Below, in pieces: positions 37,975 to 57,461 of a DNA stretch of 64,000 nt. The position numbers and the translations under genes were made by a program. Source of the DNA: Syngnathus acus (lineage: Eukaryota > Chordata > Actinopteri > Syngnathiformes > Syngnathidae); NCBI RefSeq assembly GCF_901709675.1, contig NC_051099.1, positions 6,076,001-6,140,000 on the forward strand. The letters run 5' to 3'. Each line of letters begins with the position of its first letter. Position 1 is the stretch's first letter. The notes under the pieces were generated by a model, which was given only the letters and a program-made list of their open reading frames with translations, did not search any database and was not told the origin of the DNA.

Positions 37975-38059
37975 AACTTGCCTCTTAATATCATTCTTAG
38001 TTTTTTTATGTAAAATCTAAAAACTTGCCTCTTAATATCATTCTTAGTTTTTTATGTAA
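37975..38059. repeat. Tandem direct repeat, two 38-39-base copies
   Basis: Copy 1 (37975-38013) and copy 2 (38022-38059) both begin AACTTGCCTCTTAATATCAT and end TTATGTAA. They are identical except for one T in a homopolymer. The period is 47 bases. It lies in the probable gltpd2 3' UTR. Confidence 0.9.
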
Positions 38060-38407
38060 CCCTATCTTTTCCATTGTATTGCCAGCCTTTTCTGGAAGCG
38101 TTTGTAAAATAGATAATGAAGAAAAGTGCAAGCATGGAAAATTCAACAGTATTCTATTTATAGATTTAAAGCAGAGTTGAAGTAAATTAACAAAATAACA
38201 TGTGAATCCAACCTAACTGCCTTGATTTTTACCAGCAATTGTATTTCCTGGAGTTAGCGCACTACCTCAAAATGTATCTTGGACGAATTTACCACTGGGA
38301 CCTTACACCTGTGATTGAAAGCTAATTTATATGCTGGACAAATTTGGTGCTTCACTCTGACTGAACTGTGAGGTATTAATGCATCAGTATTACATGAATT
38401 TATCCTC

Positions 38408-38413
38408 AATAAA
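38408..38413 (+). terminator. Candidate poly(A) signal for gltpd2
   Basis: AATAAA on the plus strand, about 975 bases after the gltpd2 stop. A second AATAAA lies about 45 bases further on. The pair is a plausible cleavage region. Confidence 0.4.
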
Positions 38414-40333
38414 AAAATGAAGGTGCCAGTTTGTCTACATTACTTTTTGTTGAATAAAATGATGATCACACAAATGTTCATTAATTTGGTTTAGAAATTC
38501 TTGGGGAGCGGCCCAAACGCAAACCACTGTGCTGGTCTTGATGAGACTATTTTAAACCCACAAATACCTGCCAGGTAATCCGTCCAGTCGCTCTTTTCCT
38601 TCTGTGTGCGCTCTCTTTCTAAGAAGACAGCCACAGGGTGGACAAAGGTGAGCAGAGTTCAGAGGAGACCTGTAGTGAGACTTGGGAGAGAAAATATATC
38701 TCTGGGTGTGTTTAGATATTTAGCATGTAAAATAAAAAATATATTTATGCTTTGGATGTCAATAAAAAAGTCACTGTGATTACGGAAAATATGAAAAAAT
38801 GGTCCTTGACCTTTGACCTGCTGCGTGTAACTAACCCCTCACTTACCTCATTTACAACACTTAATGGCTCACACTATTACGACATAATGGCTAAAGGGTT
38901 ACAAGTATCTACCAACCTGTCTGGTCGGAATACTGCTATTGTGTGCTGGGAGGATTACAGTCAATGGGATTACATTAGATTACACCGACCCAATGATGTT
39001 TGGCATTTGGGGATCCTTTTTTTTCCGCTGCAGTTCCTCTGCAACTTGAAAAAGAGCTCAGAGGCCACACCTTTGAGGTTTGGTTCCCTTAAATGACATT
39101 TATTAATTCTCTATCTTGTTTTGCAGTAAACATGAGCAAAAATATACATACAGTCAGAGCAAAAAATACAAATCCGGAATAGAATTATCATCCAGTTTGG
39201 GCAACAAAACTGAGCGGATTCTTGTCTTTAAACCACATTCCGGGATATAGGTCATTTTATATGAGGGTCATATAAGGAAAGAGGGGAGAGATTTATTTAT
39301 CATAATTATTTCTTCTTAAAAATATCTTTAGTATACTTCTATCAATATTTTTTGGCTGGAACACATCGTGTCTTTGTTCGGGAAAAATTGACGCACACTT
39401 CTCACTTCTCATTCATTGCAAATCTGAAAATGACGGGGCATGATGGGTGCAAAAGGTGGAAATATCACACACACACAAAAAATACAAAAACAAACGAGCG
39501 AGCTTTGGCGACCAAATTTGATGAATTAATGATGAAACCCATCCGTGTGTGTCTCCAGGAACACGATACAAACCGAGTTGATACATTCTCTAAATTTTAC
39601 AACAAAAATAGCCGGTCACAAAGAATACTTTATCGGTTGTTGCCTTTTGACGCCTTGCTTTTGCACACATTTCGATTTTCCGAAAATCCCATGGCCACAC
39701 GGACAGTATTGCTTTCTGAAGACATCTCCAAATGAACAACGGGACTCGATAAAAGGAGATGAAGAAAATAACCTGGACACTGGCAACAACACGCTCTGTC
39801 CACCAGGAGGCACTGTTATGTCTTTGTAAAACACTTGTGCGTATTCCTATTATGTAAGAGTAGATCTTTTTATAACACAGCTCCTTTATGTACTCACATG
39901 ACTCCTACTGTATCTCTGCAGCACATCTTTGCTCCGATCTTTGATCTCTAACACGGTGTTGCTAAAAGAAAACTGAAAGTGGAATGAGGGTCTTTGGTCG
40001 AAGAACTCATCTTCACATGCAGATGGCTAAAGAAAGAAAATTTTAGTTAGTCTTGTGTAATTTAAAGGCTGTTAGTTGAAGAATTAGAAAATGCACTGAT
40101 AAATCTAGGAAATGAATGAGTGGCGATCGATTCAACTATTTTGGAGGCGATGGCGAGGAGGAGCAACAAAGTAGGGCAAGGAAATTCATCGTGCAGGCTC
40201 GGGATTAGCCCACCAGATTAAGAGATTAGAGTGAAATTAAGTGTTGCGGCAACTTCAGAGAAGCGTGCGTGCGAATACAGCGAAAAATCGGGGGGGGGGG
40301 AGAAAAATTTTGAGATTATATCTAATCCGGTGA

Positions 40334-40339
40334 TTTATT
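40334..40339 (-). terminator. Candidate poly(A) signal for atp1b2
   Basis: AATAAA on the minus strand, about 1.3 kb past the atp1b2 stop codon at 41649. Only the motif and position support it. Confidence 0.25.
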
Positions 40340-40972
40340 CACATTTGTCGCATTACAACAGCTGGATTATATTTGGGTAAATGATTGCAACGTCTCGATT
40401 TATGATCATTTAGGACAAACACTTTTAAAAAGTGTCTTCATATTGGTGCAATAACGCAATAAGATTATAACGCCCCTCATTTTAAACGTAGTTAATGTCC
40501 TTTTTGTTTAATAATGGAAGGAAGACCTAGTAAAACGTGAACAATCGATGGATGCCGATCGCGATGCTAATGCGGAATTCATCAGCACTAAACAATGGGA
40601 TCAATCATTCCTAATATACGGATTTCATGAATATTGCACAACGCATGCAACTTTCCCGACCCATGGTATGAAATATGTCAACGTACAGAACATACACTGA
40701 AGCCACAAACACACTTAAAGGTTTGAAACTCTTCCTCTTCATTTTAGATGATTTTCTGAACCACACGCTAATTGTGTGTGATTTTCATCATGGTGGTCCC
40801 TCCTGGTGGTCAGTGGTCTCACAGAACTTTTTTTTTTGTTTCACACTGAGCAAAGAGTGGGGATATAAGGGACTCCTACCCTCATAGCACACTAAAGACA
40901 ATACACACATGCAAAATGGCTTCATCTCAGCATCCACCCGTCGTCGGATTATTCTTTTGAGTGCAGCAAGTT

Positions 40973-41196
40973 AGGCTGAGGGATGGGCACAGTGATTGTT
41001 TAAGAATTCAATGGGTTGATTGATACACATCTGGAAGCATTTGTTGCTAAAAAAATAAAATAAAAATTGAAGTGCCAGCAGAAGAGCCGATGATTGATTT
41101 CTAAGAAGTCTGCAGCCTGAAGAGCCTGTCTTTGTATTATAAAAAAAAAAAAAAAACAGAATCAATTCATTGATTCTCATATGCCCATCCCTAGCC
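40973..41196. mobile_element. Inverted-repeat (MITE-like) element of ~224 bases
   Basis: The left end reads GGCTGAGGGATGGGCA and the right end, inverted, reads GGCTAGGGATGGGCA, one base shorter. Inside both ends are ATTGATTC-type motifs. There is no coding capacity and a long A run near 41141. The structure fits a non-autonomous DNA transposon. I could not identify a target-site duplication. Confidence 0.5.
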
Positions 41197-41515
41197 CAGC
41201 TCCGAGGTTACGATATCATCGAAATAAAATTGCAGATTGCACATTTTGTATTGGTGTATAGAGGAACACTATTATTGAGGCAGCGAGATAGGAGCAGCGA
41301 TACATTGGTGTTACTGGTCCTTGCAAACTTTTAAAAACACGCGTTACATCCTTCATATCCCCTTTTCGTTTGTCATGCAGTATAAATAGACGTCACCTTA
41401 AATTAATTTACAGAAACAAATTTGTCTCCAAGCTGACGGACAGAAATAATTACAGGATTGCCACTCTTGATTCTTGCATGATCTCAAACCACGTCCACCC
41501 TGTCTTTAATTTTGA

Positions 41516-41535
41516 GGGGGGGGGGGGGGGGGGGG
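41516..41535. repeat. Run of 20 G
   Basis: Twenty consecutive guanines just beyond the atp1b2 stop. A similar 17-G run is at 44633-44649 and a 12-G run at 43667-43678, both inside atp1b2 intron 1. Such runs are slippage-prone and can form G-quadruplexes; they are also prone to sequencing and assembly error. Confidence 0.9.
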
Positions 41536-41648
41536 TTGTAAACGGAACCCAAAAAGGGTGGCAATGCTGCAATTGTTTTCCGTGCATGTGCAATGTTGCA
41601 GAGCATGACGTTGTCAGAGGTGGAAAAAAAAAAAAAAGGCTTGAGAAC

Positions 41649-44600
41649 CTAGTTAGCAGTGTTGATCCTCAGCTTGAAAGACACTCGTCCGGCAAACTTG
41701 TCTCTTTCGCTTCCGATGGGAATGTTGTTGGCGGTGATCTTGCATTCGATGTTGATGTCTTGGTTGACGGTGATGTTAAGGAACTTGACGGCAACCAAAG
41801 GCTGCGAGTAGTTCACCTGGGATGAAAATGAAGGACGAGGCAAGTTCACGCTCAAGTACAGGTATTCACAATACGACCAAAAAAAAAATCACGCAGGATA
41901 TCTTACCTGAGCTTTCTTGCCATAGTAAGGATAGTACATAAGGTTGAAAGTGCCATTGGACGGAAAATACAACATTTGTCCAATTTTGTCCGTGTCTTCT
42001 CTCTGTGGGGGTGAAACAATTTCATGCGTTAAAAATGCCGCTTGGTGTATAGGCAAGCGGGGAGGTGAGCCTCATTAATCTCCTACTTCTCTTCAAATCT
42101 CATTACCCGACACGCCCACCCGTCTCTTTTGATGGTCGATAAAACGTGCCCGCACACACCAACTAAATTATATACTACACACACACACAAAATCATCTAA
42201 CAGAGCCACAAATTGAATTTTCCTATCCACGTAAATGGCTTTCTCTGACTCAAGTTGGGAAGGAGATTTGGTAGCTACAGTCTACTGCTAGGTGGAATTG
42301 AATCCTAGACTAGAAAACATGGGACTCAATCTTACCCATTCATTTTTGCCAACTTTGTACCTCTGAGAGTGGGCACATTTACGAGAAAAAAGTTGAAAGA
42401 GTGTCATAGCTGTGAGCAGTATCACGCGAACTATTCTGGGTTACCTTTGCGCCACAGGTGATAAAAGGATTCTGTCCGTCCTTCCCTGGCAACATTCCAA
42501 TCACCTGGAGGGAACAAAACACAAGCCTGATTTAAAAATAACAGCGATGTTGCCGTCTTTTTTTTTTTTAACCGGGAATTTTTTTTCCCTCATGCCCGAT
42601 CGCAGGCACTCCATGTTGCCTGGCAACAGCATCCCTTTCCTCCCTCTCCTCTTTCATACCCGATTCATCTTGATAATGATGCATGGCTTTCCCTCCTGGT
42701 AGCCATAGTAACGGTCATCGAGTCCCGAGCAGTCCTTCAGAAAGTCGCGTTTGAATTGACAGGAGCGCTTGGGGTTGTTCTTCACATCGCCGCTATCCTC
42801 CTGCAAGAAGTACTGGTCTGGTTTACATTCGTCGTTTTTCTGCTCCTGGGTGGTGCTGTTGTAGGCTGCGGAGGAAAGCCAGGACTTGAAATTTGTGCGC
42901 AGGGCGATTTTTCTTATAAAGTGTTGGATGCAGATATTAAAGGTTTGTGATTAGGTTGCGGCAGTAAGTTTTCTTGGACATACGTTCCAGGAACTTGTCC
43001 AGGGCCTGAGCGTACATGTCCCAGCTCTCGGTTTTCTGGATGTTGTAGACAATCTCAAAAGCCTCACCGGATTTGGGTCTAATCACCATCCCTGCGAGCG
43101 GTAGAAGAAAAGCAAGAGTAATCATGACACTGTGACTCCACGTAGCTTTTATCAGCGAATCTGATAGCGCACCTGGCGTGGTGAGCCTGTCTTGCCAGGT
43201 CGGCTTGTGGTCATCCAAAGTCTGCAGCATGACGTACATGGTAAGCGCAAACAGGCCGGCCAGGAAGATGTAGAAAACTAAATAGAAGAGAAAGATGAGA
43301 CCTGCAAAACAAGAAGAGGACACCATTAAGGAGTATAAGTGAAGGCCGGCGAGTCTCAGAAAAGGAGGGATGCGCCGATGTGGGAGTGGTCACAGGAAAC
43401 TCCCCAGTTCTAAAACATTCAACCTGTTGCTACTGTGCATTTATTAATCTTACTATTGTTTTCATTTTCATCAATAAAGTAGCTAGTTCACCTATGTTTC
43501 CCCATATCGCTTTCACTCACATTCATAATACTGATAAAACGTTATGTGGTTGGTCCCGGACCACTGAAAGGTGTTAATGAAACAGAGATGGAACAGTCGC
43601 TTGCCAAGCAATTTCATTATGGAGCTGCACTGCAGAGAAGGGAACACCGCACTGACCGAGGGAGGCGGGGGGGGGGGGCGGATTATACCGGAGGTCTTTT
43701 AATTAATTGAACACTGCGAGGAAGACTGTAGCCAGACAGTATGTGTCCATGTATCAGAAAAGCAACCATAAAGCATTGGAGCAACAAGATGACATTTCCT
43801 AGCACTTAAGTGGCCCCGAAATAAGATTCACATTCTTCGGAAACTGCGAGTTATTAAAATAAATCCGTCTATTTTTGCTTGTTATTGAGTTTGCTCCAGT
43901 GGAACTTGACTCAATGTACTGAAAAAGCCTCTGCGTGTAGCTGAGCATAATGAGCCCTCCATCCATCCATCCTCTTTTCTACTCCTTTGGAAGCATCTGT
44001 CTGTGACATTCTTAAAAATAGCACATTTTCAACGCCGACACCTGGGGCCCGCGCAGGGTAGCAGCTGACCCCTGTGCCCCCCAGCGTGCAGCCTCTCTGG
44101 ATCTGTCAGCAGGCTGCTTCTGCATCAGCTCACTGGAATCCGCAACAAAATGTCGAGGCAAGGATGCTCAATAGGGGATTCTGCTAGATGCATATAGCAA
44201 TGCCTGATTCATTATTTGCATTAGGAGTGTGAAGGGGGGCGGGGGATATTAGATACAGTAAGGGCTAGCTCGTTAAATATATATTAATGACATTAAAGTG
44301 TGAAACGGTGTGAAGGATAAAGATGTCATCAAAGACAGCGTTCAAGTTTCCACACTGACATCCAATAAACGCAAATATAACAGCAGCTCAGGAGGAAACG
44401 GCGCGTGTGGGTCAAGTCTTTGTCGAGAGGTCGTTGGGTTTACAGTCTGCACTCTACGATGACGATATGCAGAATTAATGAGTATCGTGTTGCTGTTCAA
44501 TGGCTCTTTGAACCAGCTGATCAAACAAACGACCTGAATCTGAGATGGGATGCTTTTTGTGCACTTTTCTATAAAGAAAACCCCCCAAAAAAACACCGGC

Positions 44601-45220
44601 TTTATTCTTGTCGTCCGTCCTCGGCCTTTTTTGGGGGGGGGGGGGGGGGCAGCTGCAACATAACATTGATTCAAATCAAGGATGCTGCAGTAACCATGAT
44701 TAAGTCTCCAGGAGGGATTTGCGTCTCTAATAAAAGACGATTCTATTCTTCAGGGTGTGATACGATTCAATTTTAAAGTAAAATGATCTGATTCGATTCT
44801 GTGGGATTGCGATTCGATAAGGGACGGCTCAGATCGAGAGGGTATGATCCAATGAGTTTGTTGCAACTCTGAACGGATGCCCGTGGAAAAAAAAAAAGGA
44901 AAAGCAGCTAAGGAGCATTGAATGAAACATGTGCGTGGTCGGAAGCATGCAAAATGTGAAAAGCTAAGTCTAGGTGCTCTCCATGTAGTAGCTAACCACC
45001 AAAATAGCTCAATTAGGCGGCCTTAAGCGAGCGCAGCTTAAAAAGGTCTCCAGACCTTAATGCACCTGGGACACACTGAGCTGGATTAACCGGCACAGTG
45101 CCGGAAGATTCCAACAAACGGAAGCCACAATAATTCCTACGTCAATCCAGGAATTGTAGTCAGAAATTGGATTTGATAAAGAGACTGATCCTTATTTAAC
45201 CACTTTGAACTCATGGTGCT

Positions 45221-45251
<31 letters not shown>

Positions 45252-46049
45252 AGGTGATGCCAAAGCAATCATTAGATTAGGTTTAAATCCCTCACATTGG
45301 GCAGGGTCAAAGTGGAGGTTGTACAAATAGCATTTGGCACTTGGCTTTACTCAGATTATAATTTTCCAATGTCATTTAAATGCAGTGCAAAGTTTCACAC
45401 AGACTGCTGGCATGATTTTATTTACTTGTAGTTTTATCATTTCCTCTCCTCAATTCAGTCTGATCATGAATCTTTAATCAACTCAAAGTCACTTTTTCAG
45501 GGTTGGACACCTGCTAACAAATGATCACGTCGCCCTAAAAGCATCACTGCTGTCCAACTTCATCCGACTGGGAGTGAGTCGTCCCCGAATGAACCACGAC
45601 GTGCACTCTTTGCAACAAGCCTGAAACCTGTTCCTTGGCAAAGCGTGCAGCCTGACCGTCCAACCACATTGAAATCTTGTAAAATATTTACCAGATGCAC
45701 CATATGCCTCCACCCTTATGCTCAAGCGCATTGCGCAATGGAAGCGCTGCTATAAATTAATAAATAAAGGAAAGGAAAAATAACTGCCGGCTTGTGCAGG
45801 CGGCTGCTTTCTTTTCACATCAGTGCATCAGAGTGAGATGAACGGCCGCTTGACTCTCCAACTTAGCAAATTAAAAGCTGCAGGAAGACATCAGACATTG
45901 AATGTGTTGCTGCAAGGCTCCATGTTTTTGCTGCATTGCTGGACAGTACAGTACTCACCCCAGCTGCTGGCTGTCCTGCCCAGAAACTCCCTTGTCCTCG
46001 GGTTCCATATATACTCCTTCCACTGGCCCTTTTCCGCATCCTTTGCCAT
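41649..46049 (-). CDS. atp1b2: Na+/K+-transporting ATPase subunit beta-2, 7 exons
   Basis: Exons: 45959-46049, 43173-43301, 42984-43091, 42660-42865, 42445-42504, 41907-42002, 41649-41816. They total 858 bases, 285 residues (human ATP1B2 290). The subunit is a type II membrane glycoprotein that pairs with the catalytic alpha subunit; beta-2 (AMOG) is mainly glial and neuronal in mammals. A short cytoplasmic tail with [15 protein letters not shown] precedes a transmembrane helix at ~32-57. The ectodomain has the six conserved cysteines, in [30 protein letters not shown] and IECKITA, plus N-glycosylation sequons (YNST, SNGT, VNYS, LNIT). It ends in [15 protein letters not shown], as beta-2 does. 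[13 protein letters not shown] and MVIRPK favour beta-2 over beta-1. Intron 1 (43302-45958) is the longest and holds only low-complexity and degenerate repeat sequence. Confidence 0.95.
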
Positions 46050-46309
46050 TTTACTGTAAAAGAGAAGGCCTCTAAAAAAACCTCAAGAGTAAAAAACGTG
46101 CCCTAATGCAATGGGAATCCAATTAGCCAATGAGGAAAGGAGCCCTTTTTCAAGTGATGGGGAGCTGAAAATGAGAGCAAATTGGTGGAAAATAAGAGAA
46201 GCCTATCTAGGGATGGAGAAGGGGAGACTAAAAGTGAGAGGTAGCCGGGTCCGAGTGAGTGCCCTCCCCCCCAGCTCTTGTCTTCATGCCGCAGAGTTTT
46301 GATGAGTGC

Positions 46310-46560
46310 TGCAGAAATCTAGAGATCCTGCGGTAAAGCGCACCCCCGCCCTCTTCGCTCAGCCTCCATCCGCTCCCACCAAGCTTCCAACCTCCCCTCC
46401 CTCCCCCCTTCTTTAGCTCGGGCCATAGCCAATCAGCTGCAGCTCCCGCGGCCCCCTCCCCTCCACTCAACCGGCCTGCCACGTGAAATGACAAGCCTGC
46501 GAGCAAATGGTCGGCAGCAAGGTCGGCGCTGATTGGTCGAGTCTATAAATCGTCAGAAAA
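46310..46560 (-). promoter_or_regulatory. Putative atp1b2 promoter
   Basis: This GC-rich block lies 260-510 bases upstream of the atp1b2 start. It has C-rich GC-box-like runs near 46393-46410 and a CCAAT box on the gene's strand at 46532-46536. The surrounding DNA is clearly AT-richer. Transcription start not determined. Confidence 0.35.
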
Positions 46561-47487
46561 AGAATACAGTCGACCTTCGCCTACTCACGGTGTGCCGTCC
46601 GCGGATTCGCCTATTTAAAGATTTTTTTTTTTTTTTTTTTAAATAATATTTCTTAAAAATACTTGAGTACCGCATCGTACCACTTGGTGCTGCTTTTCAA
46701 TAGTTTTTAAGGTTGAACAAATTTTGTAAATAAACTTCATCGTTCTAAGTAGTAATAGTTAATGGTGACAGTAAGTTTGTTTTACTTCCAGTTTTTCTCC
46801 TCATATAATCTTTGAGGCCTATTCAAGGCTGTAAGAGGAGGAGGGGAGGATCTGAATGATAGCCCAAAAAGAACGGGAGCCCAGATTTTTGCCTGAACCC
46901 AGGGGATCGAATGACCTTTAACCTCAACATGCAGGAAGGAAATAAATAGGCCAATCATGTCATGTGCAACATTTCTCAGAATATCTACTATTTATGATCA
47001 CATGAATATAAATATGTAGCAAATTGTTGTACTTGATAAAATATTGATGGATACGCACCATATGCAATCCGGAGTGTACAGTGTGCCCCCATTTGGAAGA
47101 TTTGGGTACTGCAACATGTGCTGCAGCAGTGCAGGGGAGGGAACACAATGTCCGTTTTCAACTCACACTACATACAAAAGGCGGCAAAAGATTAATAGAA
47201 TAAAAATGTACATTTTGTTGTGTAAAGTTCATTATATAAAATTTATTTGAATGACAATATCAATGCAAATATAGCACTACAGTGATTTCCAAGGTACACC
47301 GTATCTTACCATATCAATATAGTATGGCACTCATATAATGGCCACTTGTTTTAGTAGACACACAAACCCAACAGCTTTTGTAAACTAGTTCCGGAAACGG
47401 TCCCAATGTTCGTTATTAGTCAGTGGAAAAGGAACCGTAGTAAGGTGATTTGTTGGTATTTGAAATCAAAATTGGGCACAATATATC

Positions 47488-47514
47488 TTTTTTTTTTTTT
47501 TTTTTTTTTTTTTT
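47488..47514. repeat. Run of 27 T
   Basis: Homopolymer in the interval between atp1b2 and nyap1. No flanking retrotransposon signature was seen. Confidence 0.9.
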
Positions 47515-49458
47515 AGTGTAAAGAGTCTCTACATGCATTGCACTTGCCCATTTCCTTCAACCTGGCTTGTTTGTTTGAAAATGGATGCCAATCGTCGAAA
47601 AAGAAAACAAAAAAACATGCGCAGGTGAAACTACAACCAAAAAGGCCAAGCAGTGACTCTCCAACACTTAGGTAGGTCTTCTTCTCACGGGGTTACATTT
47701 TGGTGCTAACTATCAAAAACAACAACCATCAAGAGACATTCAAACGCCTTGTACTTTTACAGAAGGGCTCACTTTTCAAAATGTCCAGTTCACGTGGCTA
47801 TGCGAGATTCAAAAAAAAAAAAAAAAAAAGTGACAATAAGCACAAGAATATGAACCGTGTTGCCTCATGGCGAAACCGTGTAGAATTAAATGGACAACAT
47901 CGGATAGCAGCAAGGTGATGTGACAAGCTGTTGAACTCTCTGTCCACAAATGGTTATTGTATATAAAAAAAAAAAGCATAAATGAAACGAATCTTAAAGG
48001 GAGTCTTGCATAACTAAATTGTTGGGCTGCGCCTTCAATTCAAGGACTTTTACTGTTTATTAGAACTCTAAGTAATGCAAGGACTGGCTGCAGCAGATAA
48101 AATACTCCTAGAAAAAAAAGAAGTGAACAAAGTTTTATACAGTTTATGCTACATCATATGTCTGGATTACAAGTATGAAAATGGAAATAATTGCTACATT
48201 TTCAATACACTTGTACATGTCTATTTACAGTACATTAGGGTTTGATTTGTGTTGTGCAGATTGTTCCAGCATCTGTTTGACTTGATTAACACTCACGATC
48301 CTATTCGTTGTACCTCATCGGACAGCAGTCTGATTCAATGAGCGTCACCCATAATCTTTTTTTTTTTTTTTGTACCCTCTCATTTGTACTGAAACACGAT
48401 TCGACAGGCCACCGGCGCGCCGCGAACAAAACAAAACAAAAAAAAATCTTTATACAACCACATGTTACCATAGTGAAATTCTGCTGTTATGTAAAATTCA
48501 AAGATGATCATCTCTACACAGGATTTGTACAGGACTGTATGTCTATTGTGACATGCAGAGAATGACACAGTAAATATGACTCATTCAAGTCTTAAGATAT
48601 GTACGTTTATAGGCTAGAAGTTGACGCGAGTTATGTCAGCCCCTCCCCCCCACACACACTGGGAGCATATTGCTATAAAATTGCAAAACATAACGTAGAG
48701 AAAGTAAGTTGATTTACAAATATTATGCAAACAGATATAGTAGGTAGCTTTTACACGTCGGCGATTATTTGCATCCACGACAACAATCTACTGATACCGA
48801 GACAATTTTCAAGAAACACTTGAATGACTTCACAATTGAGTCCTACCTGTACTCACCCCATAAAACATGTCATGTTGGGCTCGTGTTGCTTTTCTCCGAC
48901 TGGTGCCTTTGTGTAATTCCTCTCTGTGCATTGGAGAGAAAAAAAAAAATCTATGTGTCAAGTAGTCAGGAGGAAATTTGGCAATTTTGATCTCACCCTA
49001 TCAAGCTATCATCCTCAGGAGAGAGAAGAATGAGAAATTTGTTGGCAATTAGAACCAGAAGGAAATGTTTTTTTTCTTTTTTTTTTTTATAAATGACGAG
49101 TGGGAACATGACGGGGCAGGGATTGTGGAACAGAGTTCAAGAAGGGAGCACGGGCAGGATAGAAAGTCGAGAGAGCGGTAGGAGTAAGCTGGGAATGGTG
49201 GGCTGGCGGCGAAGACCAAGACCAAAGAGGGAAGACTTGCAGATAGTTGGAGTGATAGCAGATGACGCGAGAAAGAAGAGGATGATTCGCCGAAAGGGAA
49301 AGAAGATTGGAATCCCTGTTTATCTTGTACGCCTTCAGCGTCGCAGCCGTTCTCACTTTTGACCCCTCCCCGTCACCAAGTGGCGCACCCATTACATAAA
49401 AGGCCGACCCCGCACCTACTCTGGTCTAATGATACAACTGGCGGCGATGTCCTCACTG

Positions 49459-57461
<8,003 letters not shown>

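Larger units (their letters stand above)
37434..41648. other. gltpd2 3' UTR and atp1b2 3' flank
   Basis: The left ~1 kb is probably gltpd2 3' UTR. It includes a 39-base direct duplication (37975-38059) and two plus-strand AATAAA hexamers (38408-38413 and 38454-38459). Right of that, an inverted-repeat element spans 40973-41196, a 20-G run lies at 41516-41535, and minus-strand AATAAA candidates for atp1b2 include 40334-40339. The reading frames here carry no recognisable domain. Confidence 0.45.
46050..49458. other. atp1b2 promoter region and nyap1 3' UTR/flank
   Basis: The left part (46310-46560) is GC-rich, with C-rich SP1-like sequence and CCAAT boxes on each strand (46429-46433 plus, 46532-46536 minus); I read it as the atp1b2 promoter. 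A 27-T run is at 47488-47514. The right part probably carries the nyap1 3' UTR, with a candidate minus-strand AATAAA at 48056-48061, about 1.4 kb past the nyap1 stop. I see no coding gene. Confidence 0.4.

Noticed and set aside
44650-44880. Possible transposon remnant with repeated GATTCGATT-like words
   Set aside because: It looks like a worn repeat, but I could not define ends or arms, so it is not listed as an element.
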